Assembly (NCBI RefSeq): GCF_008365405.1
Contig: NZ_QOKV01000001.1
Span: 310,001-374,000, forward strand
Length of the DNA stretch: 64,000 nt
Direction of reading: 5' to 3'
Source: Azospirillum brasilense
GTDB taxonomy: Bacteria; Pseudomonadota; Alphaproteobacteria; Azospirillales; Azospirillaceae
Shown here: positions 34,057 through 42,776 of the stretch, piece after piece
How the letters are laid out: each line of letters begins with the position of its first letter
Position numbering within the stretch: position 1 is the first letter of the stretch
Notes under the pieces: generated by a model
The model's input: the letters and a program-made list of their open reading frames with translations, nothing else
What the model was told of the DNA's origin: nothing
Database searches by the model: none
Translations under genes and position numbers: made by a program

Positions 34057-36366
34057 GTGTTGCGCTGGCCCCGGAGCGCCGTTTGGACTGTTGCGCTGGT
34101 TCTGGTGACGGCGAACGTTGCCTTTGCCCCCCTGGCGTTCGCCGACGACAAGCGCGTCGCGCTGGTGATCGGCAATGCGCAGTACCAGGAGGGCGGCCCG
34201 GCCGCCGGGGTGGGCGCCAACGCCGCGGTCGTCGCCGACGCGCTGCGCCGCGCCGGCTTCACCGTCACCGCCGCCGAGAACCTCGACCACCGCGGCATGG
34301 TCGCGGCGCTGAGCCGGTTCCAGGACGCGCTGGGACAGGCCGACCTGGGCTTCCTTTATTATTCCGGGGTGGCGCTGAGCCTGTCGGCGAAGGGCTTCCT
34401 GGTGCCGGTGGACGCCAAGCCCGGTTCGGAATACGACGTGATCTTCGACACCATCGAGCTGGACTACGCGCTGAAGGAGATCCAGCGCAGCGGGCGCAAG
34501 GCCGTCGCCGTGTTCGACCCGGTGCCCGCCCACCCGCTGGCCGACCGGTTGGCGTCCGCGATGGGCGAGGAGGGGCGGTCCGTCAAGCCGGCGCTGGCGG
34601 CCCCGGCGGCGCTCGACAACCTGTTCGTCGTCTACTCGCACCGGCCCGGCACGCCGCCCGCGACGGCGGCCGGCAAGGGAGCGGACGCCTTCTCCACCGC
34701 CCTGGCGCAGGAGATGGTCAAGCCGGGCGTGCCGCTGCGCGACGCGCTGGCCGAGGTCGCCCGCACCGTCGTCGGACGCACCCGCGGGACGCAGCACCCC
34801 TGGCTGCAGGACCGGCTGGGCACCGACCTCGTGCTCGTGCCTGGCCCGCGCGCGCCGTCCGCCCCCGTCGTCGCCCGGACGGAAGAGGCGCCGTCCGCCG
34901 TGGCGGCGACGGCCCCCGAAGCGAAGCCGATCGAACCCAAGCCGATCGAACCCAAGCCGCTGCCGCAGAAGGCGGAGGAGAAGCCGGCGGCCCCGGCGGT
35001 CGCCGAGGTCGAGGTGGACCCGCTGAACGAGAAGCGGGTGGTGACGCGCGACACCAACCTGCGGGCCGGTCCCGACACCAAGGCGGCGGTCGTCGGCACG
35101 CTGCGCCACGACAGCGAGGTCACGGTCACCGGGCGGACCCGGCGGAACGGCGGCTGGCTGCGCGTCGAGCAGGACGGCAAGACCGGCTTCGCCTTCGCCA
35201 GCAACCTCGCCAAGCCGGAGGAGGTGCCGGTGGCCGCCGCCCAGCAACCTCCCCAGCCCCAGCAACCGCCGCAACCCCAGCCGTCGGCGGCCCTGGCGCC
35301 CGGCGTCTACACGGTGGCGCGCGACGCCAACCTGTTCGCCCGCCCGGTGCTGGGCGCCCGCAGCCTGCGCGATCTGGAGCAGGGGCAGCGGGTGACTCTG
35401 CTCCAGGCGGCGCCCGATTCCGGCTGGGTGCTGGTGCGGGATTCATCGGGGCAGGAGGGCTACGTCACCACGGGGACGCTGGCCGGCCGGTCGGGCGAGG
35501 CAGTGTCCATGGGTGGTGCGGCGCCCAGCGCCTACCCGCCGCCCACGGTGGTTCGCAACGACGTGGATCCGGTGGCCGGCGCGCTGTCCGGAACGACCGG
35601 CCCGACGCGGCTGGCCGCCCTTCCCGAAGGTGGCGGGGAAAGCGCCGCGGGGCGCTCCACCTCCGGCGCGGACCCGGTTCTCGCCGGGCTGGCCGAACCC
35701 TACCGCGACGCCGTGCAGGCGGGCCGCAACGCGGCCGCCCGCGCCGCCCGTTCCGCCACCGCTGGGCGCGGGGCGGAGGCGAAGGCGCGCGAGGCCCAGG
35801 CGGCCGCCCGCCGCGCCGCCGGTCAGGCCCGCGGCGGGGAATCGGGCTATGGGGTGCACCGCTTCCCCAACGGCGACGTCTATGAGGGGGCGTGGAACCG
35901 CGGGCTGGGCAACTTCTCCCTCCAGGGCACGATCAGCCGCAACGGGGTCGGTGTCTACCGCTTCGCCAACGGGCAGGTCTATGAGGGGGAGTGGAAGAAC
36001 GACCAGATGTCCGGCTACGGGGTTCTCGGCTTCCCGTCCGGGGACCGGTTCGAGGGGACCTTCGTGAACGCCGTGCCGAACGGGCCGGGCGTCTACCGCT
36101 TCGCCAACGGCGATTCCTACGCGGGCGAGGTCCGCCAGGGCCGCGTGGATGGCCATGGCGAACTGGCCTTCACCAACGGAGAGCGGTTCAACGGCGTGGT
36201 GGTGGACCGGCTTCCGGCGGGGCCGGGCGAGTTGTCGATGCGCGGCGGCACCCGCCATGTCGGGCAGTTCCGCGGCGGCATCCAGGACGGTCCGGGAGCG
36301 GCCATCGACTCCACCGGCGCGATGCAGCCCGGCATCTGGCGCGGCGCGACGTTGCTGAGTCGATAA
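34057..36366 (+). CDS. Pseudocaspase with two SH3-like domains and MORN repeats
   Basis: A 769-residue secreted protein whose N-terminus (KRVALVIGNAQYQ) is a caspase-like fold related to its neighbour. The catalytic positions have changed. YFAGHGMQ of the neighbour reads YYSGVALS here (His to Val105), and LDACRN reads FDPVPA (Cys to Val156). Two SH3-like segments follow (TNLRAGPDTKAAVVGTL and ANLFARPVLGARSLRDL), then an Ala-rich helix. About six MORN repeats occupy the C-terminal 170 residues, with motifs YEGEWKNDQMSGYG and GPGVYRFANGDSY. The GTG at 34057 is chosen because GGAGGG lies 7 bases upstream; another GTG at 34042 is in frame. Confidence 0.85.
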   Translation: MLRWPRSAVWTVALVLVTANVAFAPLAFADDKRVALVIGNAQYQEGGPAAGVGANAAVVADALRRAGFTVTAAENLDHRGMVAALSRFQDALGQADLGFLYYSGVALSLSAKGFLVPVDAKPGSEYDVIFDTIELDYALKEIQRSGRKAVAVFDPVPAHPLADRLASAMGEEGRSVKPALAAPAALDNLFVVYSHRPGTPPATAAGKGADAFSTALAQEMVKPGVPLRDALAEVARTVVGRTRGTQHPWLQDRLGTDLVLVPGPRAPSAPVVARTEEAPSAVAATAPEAKPIEPKPIEPKPLPQKAEEKPAAPAVAEVEVDPLNEKRVVTRDTNLRAGPDTKAAVVGTLRHDSEVTVTGRTRRNGGWLRVEQDGKTGFAFASNLAKPEEVPVAAAQQPPQPQQPPQPQPSAALAPGVYTVARDANLFARPVLGARSLRDLEQGQRVTLLQAAPDSGWVLVRDSSGQEGYVTTGTLAGRSGEAVSMGGAAPSAYPPPTVVRNDVDPVAGALSGTTGPTRLAALPEGGGESAAGRSTSGADPVLAGLAEPYRDAVQAGRNAAARAARSATAGRGAEAKAREAQAAARRAAGQARGGESGYGVHRFPNGDVYEGAWNRGLGNFSLQGTISRNGVGVYRFANGQVYEGEWKNDQMSGYGVLGFPSGDRFEGTFVNAVPNGPGVYRFANGDSYAGEVRQGRVDGHGELAFTNGERFNGVVVDRLPAGPGELSMRGGTRHVGQFRGGIQDGPGAAIDSTGAMQPGIWRGATLLSR

Positions 36367-36458
36367 CGCCGCTTCGTCTTTCCGTTTCGGCTGATATGCT
36401 CCACATTGGAACACGTTGCGGCTCGCCCTCCGGCCGCGTCATGCGAGGACCGGCCTGG

Positions 36459-37136
36459 ATGGACACGCTGATCGACCCGAAGAAGAGCCTTTCCGCAGCC
36501 AAGCCGGCCAAACCCGCGAAGGTCACCCGCGACCCGGAGGGCACGCGCGCGCGCATCCTCGCCGCCGCGACGGAGGAGTTCGCGCGTTACGGACTGGGCG
36601 GCGCCCGCGTGGAGCGGATCGCCGAGGTCGCCGGCACCAACAAGCGCATGCTCTACTACCATGTCGGCAACAAGGAGAGCCTGTATCTGGCGGTGCTGGA
36701 GGGCGCCTACGCGCACATCCGCGCCACCGAACGCACGCTGAGCCTGGAGACGCTGGACCCGCCCGCCGCCATCGCCCGGCTGATCCACTTCACTTGGCAA
36801 TATTTCCTCGACCATCCCGAGTTCATGGCGCTGCTGAACATCGAGAACCTGCACCGGGCGGAACTGCTGAAGACCTCCGACAAGGTCCACGCCATGCATT
36901 CGCCCTTCGTGCAGATGATCGCCGACGTGCTGGCGCGCGGCGTCGCCACCGGGATCTTCCGGACGGGGGTGGACCCGGTGCAGCTCTACATCTCCATCGC
37001 CGGACAGTCCTACTTCTACCTGTCCAACGTCCACACCCTGTCGGTCATCTTCGGCCGCGACCTGCTGGCCGAGGAGGCCAAGGCGGAGCGGCTGGACCAT
37101 ATGGTGGAACTGATCCTGTCGTCGCTGCGGGCGTGA
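36459..37136 (+). CDS. TetR/AcrR family transcriptional regulator
   Basis: A 225-residue regulator. A Lys/Pro-rich leader is followed by the TetR helix-turn-helix: ARILAAATEEFARYGLGG, then VERIAEVAGTNKRMLYYHVGNKESLY (recognition part TNKRMLYYHVGNKE). The C-terminal domain (about 100-220) binds an unknown effector and dimerises. The ATG at 36459 follows GAGGACCGGCCTGG. It is transcribed in the same direction as the transporter and catabolic genes that follow, and a perfect palindrome fit for a TetR dimer lies between them, so I infer that it represses that cluster. Confidence 0.9.
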   Translation: MDTLIDPKKSLSAAKPAKPAKVTRDPEGTRARILAAATEEFARYGLGGARVERIAEVAGTNKRMLYYHVGNKESLYLAVLEGAYAHIRATERTLSLETLDPPAAIARLIHFTWQYFLDHPEFMALLNIENLHRAELLKTSDKVHAMHSPFVQMIADVLARGVATGIFRTGVDPVQLYISIAGQSYFYLSNVHTLSVIFGRDLLAEEAKAERLDHMVELILSSLRA

Positions 37137-37216
37137 GTTCGCCGGTGGTTTCATGCCGGTGATTTCATCATGAATAATCCGCATACCTGACCATCCGTCC
37201 TACCTCTTTGGCAGGG

Positions 37217-37246
37217 TTGACCGCTTTGCCGCACCGGGCTTACTTT
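37217..37246 (+). promoter_or_regulatory. Putative promoter of the catabolic cluster
   Basis: TTGACC (37217-37222) and TACTTT (37241-37246) are spaced by 18 bases. The -10 overlaps the left arm of the palindrome at 37243-37264, so a bound repressor would block polymerase. Confidence 0.4.
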
Positions 37247-37264
37247 TAACCAGCCGGTTAAAAG
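37243..37264. promoter_or_regulatory. Perfect palindromic operator, probable TetR site
   Basis: CTTTTAACC AGCC GGTTAAAAG: 9-base arms with perfect symmetry around a 4-base centre, AT-rich in an otherwise GC-rich region. It lies about 107 bases after the TetR gene and 44 bases before the permease start. The size fits a TetR dimer (inference). Confidence 0.75.
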
Positions 37265-37307
37265 AGCGCCTCACGTCGGCGCCGCAACGACCGGGGGAGG
37301 AGGAGCG

Positions 37308-38180
37308 ATGGCTGTCGATGCGGCGGCTCACGGGAATGCGTCCCGTGGCGGTCCCGCTTCGGGAACGGCGGCGCGACGGGGCGGGGCGGGTGCCACGCTG
37401 CTGCGTCTGCTCAATTCCGGCTGGTTCCGGCCGGTGCTGTTCCTGGTGGTCCTGACCGTCCTGTGGGACCTGTCGGTGCGGATCTTCGCGATCCCGCCCT
37501 ATCTGATACCGAAACCCGGCGACGTGGCCTTGGCGCTCGCCGCGGACTGGGACCAGCTCCTGGCGGCGTCGGTGCCGACCACGCTGGCGACTTTGGGCGG
37601 CTTCGCCCTGTCGGTGCTGTTCGGCATTCCCATCGCCATGCTGATCGCCGGGTCGAAGACGGTGGAATCCTACGTCTACCCGCTGCTGGTCTTCTCGCAG
37701 TCGATCCCGAAGGTCGCCATCGCGCCGCTGTTCGTGGTGTGGTTCGGCTTCGGGCTGCTGCCCAAGGTGATCTCCGCCTTCCTGCTGGCTTTCTTCCCCA
37801 TCGTCGTGTCGGCGGTGCAGGGCTTCAAGTCGGTGGACGGCGACATGATGGATCTCGCCAAGTCAATGAAGGCGACGCGCTTTCAGACCTTCCGCATGGT
37901 CAGCCTGCCGCACGCCATGCCGGCCATCTTCGCCGGCCTGAAGGTGTCGATCACGCTGGCCGTGGTGGGCGCCGTGGTGGGCGAGTTCGTGGGGGCGAAT
38001 TCCGGCATCGGCTTCGTCCTGCAGCGCTCCATCGGCAATTTCGAACTTCCCCTGATGTTCGCGGCCCTGGTGGTGCTGGCGCTGATCGGGGTGGTGCTTT
38101 TCTGGGTCATCGACGTGATCGAACGGTTCGCCATCCCCTGGCACGCGAGCCAACGCCACAACTACATCCCGACGTCGTAA
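37308..38180 (+). CDS. ABC transporter permease, SsuC/TauC-like
   Basis: A 290-residue inner-membrane permease with about six helices after a Gly/Ala-rich 35-residue tail. The EAA loop reads DLAKSMKATRFQTFRMVSLP and contacts the ATPase encoded two genes downstream. The ATG at 37308 follows GGGGGAGGAGGAGCG, a very strong ribosome binding site. As the first gene after the operator, it opens the cluster. It is a paralogue in type, but not in close sequence, of the permease in the pcs operon. Confidence 0.9.
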   Translation: MAVDAAAHGNASRGGPASGTAARRGGAGATLLRLLNSGWFRPVLFLVVLTVLWDLSVRIFAIPPYLIPKPGDVALALAADWDQLLAASVPTTLATLGGFALSVLFGIPIAMLIAGSKTVESYVYPLLVFSQSIPKVAIAPLFVVWFGFGLLPKVISAFLLAFFPIVVSAVQGFKSVDGDMMDLAKSMKATRFQTFRMVSLPHAMPAIFAGLKVSITLAVVGAVVGEFVGANSGIGFVLQRSIGNFELPLMFAALVVLALIGVVLFWVIDVIERFAIPWHASQRHNYIPTS

Positions 38181-38247
38181 CGCCGACAACAAAACCGACA
38201 GCGACGCCGGATACCTTTCGGCCGGACATCCTTTGGGAGGAGACGAG

Positions 38248-39246
38248 ATGAAACGGACGCTCTTCGCGGCGCTCTGCGCCCTCACGGCCACGACGCTTCC
38301 GGCCCAGGCCGCGGACAAGGTCGTGCTGATGCTGAACTGGTACGTGTATGGCGAGCACGCCCCCTTCTACTACGGCAAGGACAAGGGCCTGTACGAGGCC
38401 GAGGGCATCGACCTGGAGATCCAGGAGGGCCGCGGGTCGGCGGTGACGACCCAGGCGGTGGCCGCGAAGACCGTCGATTTCGGCTACGTCGACGTGCCGA
38501 CCATGATGAAGGCGGCGGTGAAGGGCGCCCCGGTCACCTCGCCGGGCGTGCTGCTCCAGACCAGCCCGATGTCGGCCATGGGCTTCACCGACAAGAACAT
38601 CCGCAAGCCGGAGGACATCAAGGGCAAGACCGTCGCCATGACGCCGGGCGACAGCATGTCCCAGATCTGGCCGCTGTTCCTCAAGAAGACCGGCCTGAAG
38701 GAGAGTGATTTCCGCGTCGTGTCGGGCGACGCCCAGACCAAGCTGAACGCCGTCATCAACGGGCAGGCCGACCTGCTGCTGGGCTACGTCATGGACCAGA
38801 GCATGAAGATCAAGGACGCCACCGGCAAGTCGGTGACGCCGATCCGCTTCGCCGACTACGGCGTCAACATGGTCTCCTCCGGCATCATCGCCCACACCGA
38901 GACGCTGAAGGACAAGCCCGACCTCGTGAAGCGCTTTATGGCCGCGACGACCAAGGCGGTCGAAGGGGCGGAGAAGAACCCGAAGGAGGCCGTGGCCGCC
39001 ATCCTCAAGGCCAACCCCAAGGGCGGCCAGGAAGCCACCCTGCTGGAGGGCTTCGAGCTGACCACGCCGCTCTACCGCACGGCGGAGACCAAGGGGCAGC
39101 GGCCCTTCCGCGTCACCGACGCCAACATGGCCGAGACCGTGGACCTGCTGGTCGAGTACGGCGGCCTGGACGCCGCGGCGAAGAAGAACCCGAAGGCCTT
39201 CTACACCCGCGACTTCCTCCCCGATCCCGCCGCGGCGGGCCAGTGA
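38248..39246 (+). CDS. ABC transporter substrate-binding protein, NMT1-like
   Basis: A 332-residue periplasmic protein. The signal peptide ends in LPAQAADK. The NMT1/THI5-like fold shows LNWYVYGEHAPFYYGKDKGLY and VAAKTVDFGYVDVPTM. The opening LNWY is shared with binding proteins for thiamine-precursor pyrimidines, but the family binds many ligands, so the substrate is open. The catabolic genes downstream look sugar- or polyol-directed, which is unusual for this transporter type. The ATG at 38248 follows GGGAGGAGACG. Confidence 0.88.
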   Translation: MKRTLFAALCALTATTLPAQAADKVVLMLNWYVYGEHAPFYYGKDKGLYEAEGIDLEIQEGRGSAVTTQAVAAKTVDFGYVDVPTMMKAAVKGAPVTSPGVLLQTSPMSAMGFTDKNIRKPEDIKGKTVAMTPGDSMSQIWPLFLKKTGLKESDFRVVSGDAQTKLNAVINGQADLLLGYVMDQSMKIKDATGKSVTPIRFADYGVNMVSSGIIAHTETLKDKPDLVKRFMAATTKAVEGAEKNPKEAVAAILKANPKGGQEATLLEGFELTTPLYRTAETKGQRPFRVTDANMAETVDLLVEYGGLDAAAKKNPKAFYTRDFLPDPAAAGQ

Positions 39247-39272
39247 GGCCGGACGGACAGGAGAGCAGGGAC

Positions 39273-40097
39273 ATGGCTCAGCCCCAGTTGAAAGTCGTCG
39301 GATCGGCCGAAACGGCCCGCCTGTCGCAAAAGACCCTGATCCAGATCGACGGCGTGACCAAGACCTACCGCACCCGCGACGGGGAGGTGCCGTCCCTGCG
39401 CCCGATCACCTTCGACGTGCGGGACGGCGAATTCCTGGTGGTCGTCGGCCCGTCGGGCTGCGGCAAGTCCACGCTGCTGAAGCTGGTCGCCGGCCTGCTG
39501 CCGGTCAGCGAGGGCGCCATCACCATCGAAGGCACCACGGTCACCGAGCCGCACGACGACGTCGGCATCGTGTTCCAGAGCCCGGTGCTGCTCGCCTGGC
39601 GGACGGTGCTGCGCAACATCATGATGCCGGTGGAGGTCCGCGGCCTGCCGCGCGACAAGTACCTGGAGCGCGCCCGCGCCCTGATCCGCATGACCGGGCT
39701 GGAGGGGTTCGAGAACAAGTACCCCTGGCAGCTCTCCGGCGGCATGCAGCAGCGCGCCTCGCTGTGCCGGGCGCTGGTCCACGATCCGAAGATCCTGCTG
39801 ATGGACGAGCCGTTCGGCGCGCTCGACGCCATGACGCGGGAGAAGATGAACGTCGAGCTGCAACGCATCCAGCACGAGACGGGCAAGACGGTTCTGCTGA
39901 TCACCCACTCCATCCCCGAGGCGGTGTTCCTGGCCGACCGGGTGATGGTGATGTCGGAGCGTCCCGGCGCTATCGCCGCGACCTACGAGGTGCCGCTGCC
40001 CCGCCCGCGCTCGCTGGATGTCATGGGCCACCCGGTCTTCATCGAGCTGACCCAGCGCATCCGGGCGCATTTCAACGCCCAAGGGCATCTGGACTAA
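39273..40097 (+). CDS. ABC transporter ATP-binding protein, SsuB/TauB-like
   Basis: A 274-residue ATPase. Walker A is GPSGCGKST (about residue 66), the Q-loop VFQSPVLLAWR, the signature LSGGMQQRASLCRAL, Walker B ILLMDEPFGALD and the switch His LITHSIPEAV. It completes the importer with the two genes upstream. The ATG at 39273 follows GGAGAGCAGGG; a GTG at 39243, overlapping the binding-protein stop, is a less likely start. Confidence 0.92.
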   Translation: MAQPQLKVVGSAETARLSQKTLIQIDGVTKTYRTRDGEVPSLRPITFDVRDGEFLVVVGPSGCGKSTLLKLVAGLLPVSEGAITIEGTTVTEPHDDVGIVFQSPVLLAWRTVLRNIMMPVEVRGLPRDKYLERARALIRMTGLEGFENKYPWQLSGGMQQRASLCRALVHDPKILLMDEPFGALDAMTREKMNVELQRIQHETGKTVLLITHSIPEAVFLADRVMVMSERPGAIAATYEVPLPRPRSLDVMGHPVFIELTQRIRAHFNAQGHLD

Positions 40098-40111
40098 GGG
40101 GGAGTGAGGAG

Positions 40112-41587
40112 ATGGACGAGTCTTGCCCCCTCCCTAACCCTCCCCCGCTTCGCAGGGGAGGGGAATCAACTCCCTCCCCTGCGTCAGCGGGGGAGGGAAG
40201 GGGCCCGCGGCAGAGCCGTGGGAAGGGTGGGGGCAATGCACCCCTCCTCACCATCCGCGCCATCGACCTCTATGAACGCCCCGTCCGCTTCGTGAAGCCC
40301 TTCCGCTTCGGCAGCGTGACGGTGGAGGCGGCTCCCCAGGCCTTTGTCCGTGCCCTGGTCCATGTGGACGGCGTCGGCGAGGCGTGGGGCGGCACCGCCG
40401 AGATGATGATGCCGAAGTGGTTCGACAAACGCCCGGACCGCAGCCCGGACGAGACGGTGGACGGCCTGCGCCGTTCCCTGCACCTCGCCCGCGACGCCTA
40501 CCGGACGGAGGGCGGCGCCGACACCGCCTTCGGCCACCACGCGGCGGCCTACGGGACCCAGCGGGCGGCCTGCCGCGCCGCCGGGCTGCCCGACCTGACC
40601 GCCGCCTACGGGCCGGCGCTGATCGACAAGGCGGTGCTGGACGGGCTGCTGCGGGCCCTGGACACGGATGTCTTCTCCGGCATGCGGGCGAACCTGGCCG
40701 GGATCGACGCGCGGCTGACGCCGGATCTGGCGGGTTTCGACCTGGACGGCTTCCTCACCGGGCTGCGACCGCGGGCGACCGTGGCGCTCCGCCACACGGT
40801 CGGGCTGCTCGACCAGCCGGAGGCCCTGCGCGCCCTGCTGGCGCGGGAGCGGCTGACCCGTTTCAAGATCAAGCTGGGCGGCGATCCGTCCGCCGACCTC
40901 GCACGCTTGGCGGCGATCGCCGGCGTGCTGGACGCGGTGGCGGGCAACTACCGCGCCACGCTGGACGGCAATGAACAATACGCGGACGCCGCGGCCCTAG
41001 CCGCCTTCGTGGACGGGCTGGAGCGCGAGCCGGCGCTGGCCGGCTTCCGCGGGCGCCTGCTCTACATCGAGCAGCCGGTGGCGCGGGAGCGCGCGCTGGA
41101 GGCGCCGCTGGGCGCGGTGGCCGGGCGCATCCCCTTCATCATCGACGAGTCCGACGACGGCTACGACGCCTTCCCGCGCGCCCGCGCCGCCGGCTACCGC
41201 GGCGTGTCGTCCAAATCCTGCAAGGGTCTCTACAAGGCCGTCCTCAACCGGGCGCGCTGCGAGGCCTGGGGCGCGCCGCACTTCGTCGCCGCGGAGGACC
41301 TGACCTGTCAGGCCGGGCTGGCGGTGCAGCAGGACACGGCCCTGGTCGCGCTGCTCGGCATCGCCGACGCGGAGCGCAACGGCCACCAGTACGGAAACGG
41401 CTTCGACGGAGCGCCGGAGGCCGAGGCCTTCCTCGCCGCGCATCCCGGCTTCTACACCCGGCGGGACGGTGTCGTCCGCCTCGCCACGGCGGGCGGCAGC
41501 CTGCCGACCGAAACCCTGGCCGTCCCCGGCTTCGCCAGCGCGGCGCAGCCCCGGTGGGACCGCCTGTCCCCCCTGCAGAACGAATAA
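40112..41587 (+). CDS. Enolase superfamily enzyme (mandelate racemase/muconate lactonizing type) with repeat-derived N-terminus
   Basis: A 491-residue protein. Residues about 5-41 are a translated palindromic repeat (CPLPNPPPLRRGGE through GKGGGN), and family similarity begins at LLTIRAIDLYERPV. The TIM barrel shows the KxK-like acid/base pair in RFKIKLGGD, and metal ligands in LDGNEQ, YIEQPV and IDESDD. Enolase-superfamily enzymes abstract a proton next to a carboxylate; sugar-acid dehydratase or racemase activity would suit this cluster. The ATG at 40112 with GGGGGAGTGAGG before it is the only good start in frame, and the repeat follows directly. The upstream ATPase gene ends 14 bases away. 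Confidence 0.82.
   Translation: MDESCPLPNPPPLRRGGESTPSPASAGEGRGPRQSRGKGGGNAPLLTIRAIDLYERPVRFVKPFRFGSVTVEAAPQAFVRALVHVDGVGEAWGGTAEMMMPKWFDKRPDRSPDETVDGLRRSLHLARDAYRTEGGADTAFGHHAAAYGTQRAACRAAGLPDLTAAYGPALIDKAVLDGLLRALDTDVFSGMRANLAGIDARLTPDLAGFDLDGFLTGLRPRATVALRHTVGLLDQPEALRALLARERLTRFKIKLGGDPSADLARLAAIAGVLDAVAGNYRATLDGNEQYADAAALAAFVDGLEREPALAGFRGRLLYIEQPVARERALEAPLGAVAGRIPFIIDESDDGYDAFPRARAAGYRGVSSKSCKGLYKAVLNRARCEAWGAPHFVAAEDLTCQAGLAVQQDTALVALLGIADAERNGHQYGNGFDGAPEAEAFLAAHPGFYTRRDGVVRLATAGGSLPTETLAVPGFASAAQPRWDRLSPLQNE
40125..40234. repeat. Palindromic repeat R4, translated at the start of the enolase-superfamily gene
   Basis: The 110-base element starts GCCCCCTCCCTAACCCTCC and ends AGGGTGGGGGCA. 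It contains CCCCTGCGTCAGCGGGG-type and GGGCCCGCGG...CCGTGGGAAGG pairings. It sits four codons after the ATG and leaves the reading frame open, adding about 37 residues rich in Pro, Gly and Arg. Confidence 0.9.
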
Positions 41588-41608
41588 TCCCCTAGGGAGT
41601 CCCCTGAC

Positions 41609-42760
41609 ATGAGCACGAAGCGCCTTGGTATCATCATGCATGGCGTGACCGGCCGCATGGGCATGAACCAGCACCTGATCCGGTCGATCCTCGCCATCCG
41701 GGCGCAAGGCGGCGTCACGTTGTCCGACGGGTCCCGCGTCATGCCGGACCCCATCCTGGTCGGGCGCAACGCCGAGAAGATCCGCGAACTGGCCCAGCGC
41801 CACGGCGTGGAGCGCTGGACCGACAATCTGGACGCGGCCCTGACCAACCCGAACGACACGATCTTCTTCGACGCCGGCACCACCCAGATGCGCCCGACGC
41901 TGCTGGAGGCGGCGATCCGCGCCGGCAAACACGTCTATTGCGAGAAGCCCATCGCCACCAACCTGGAGGAGGCGCTGCGCGTCGTCCGGCTGGCCGAGGA
42001 GGCCGGGGTGAAGAACGGCACCGTGCAGGACAAGCTGTTCCTGCCCGGCCTGCAGAAGCTGAAGATGCTGCGCGACAGCGGCTTCTTCGGGAAGATCCTC
42101 TCGGTGCGCGGCGAGTTCGGCTATTGGGTGTTCGAGGGCGACTGGCAGCCGGCGCAGCGCCCCTCCTGGAATTACCGCGAGGAGGACGGCGGCGGCATCA
42201 TCCTCGACATGGTCTGCCACTGGCGCTACGTGCTCGACAATCTGTTCGGGCAGGTGAAGAGCGTTTCCTGCCTCGGCGCCATCCACATCCCGGAGCGCTG
42301 GGACGAGCAGGGCAAGCGCTATCAGGCCACCGCCGACGACGCGGCCTACGCCACCTTCGAGCTGGAGGGCGGGGTCATCGCCCACATCAACTCCTCCTGG
42401 GCGACGCGGGTGTACCGCGACGATCTGGTGACCTTCCAGGTGGACGGCACCCACGGCTCGGCCGTCGCGGGTTTGAGCGACTGCGTGATCCAGCCGCGCC
42501 AGGGCACGCCGCGCCCGGTGTGGAACCCGGACCAGAAGCAGACCATGGACTTCTACGCGACGTGGCAGCCGGTGCCCGACAACCAGCCGACCGACAACGG
42601 CTTCAAGACGCAGTGGGAATCCTTCATCCGCCACGTCGTCGAGGACGCTCCCTTCGACCACGGCCTGATCGAGGGCGCCAAGGGCGTGCAGCTCGTCGAG
42701 GCCGCGCTGAAGAGCTGGAAGGAGCGCCGCTGGGTCGACGTTCCCTCGCTGACCGCCTGA
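41609..42760 (+). CDS. Gfo/Idh/MocA family oxidoreductase
   Basis: A 383-residue NAD(P)-dependent dehydrogenase. The N-terminal Rossmann fold begins [18 protein letters not shown], an unusual version of the GxGxxG loop, and has the EKP motif in [11 protein letters not shown]. The C-terminal domain contains [18 protein letters not shown], with a likely catalytic His, and [20 protein letters not shown]. Relatives oxidise sugars, inositols or their derivatives. It lies 21 bases after the enolase-superfamily gene and 16 before the DUF993 gene, in the same transcription unit. Confidence 0.9.
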   Translation: MSTKRLGIIMHGVTGRMGMNQHLIRSILAIRAQGGVTLSDGSRVMPDPILVGRNAEKIRELAQRHGVERWTDNLDAALTNPNDTIFFDAGTTQMRPTLLEAAIRAGKHVYCEKPIATNLEEALRVVRLAEEAGVKNGTVQDKLFLPGLQKLKMLRDSGFFGKILSVRGEFGYWVFEGDWQPAQRPSWNYREEDGGGIILDMVCHWRYVLDNLFGQVKSVSCLGAIHIPERWDEQGKRYQATADDAAYATFELEGGVIAHINSSWATRVYRDDLVTFQVDGTHGSAVAGLSDCVIQPRQGTPRPVWNPDQKQTMDFYATWQPVPDNQPTDNGFKTQWESFIRHVVEDAPFDHGLIEGAKGVQLVEAALKSWKERRWVDVPSLTA

Positions 42761-42776
42761 CCGGAGGGCCTTGTCC

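Noticed and set aside
31065..36366. Caspase pair as an anti-phage defence system
   Set aside because: Both proteins have signal peptides, and no nuclease, reverse transcriptase, gasdermin or other defence gene lies nearby.
37308..40097. Naming the transporter ssuABC or tauABC
   Set aside because: The family is shared by sulfonate, nitrate, pyrimidine and other importers, and no sulfonate-metabolism gene is present.
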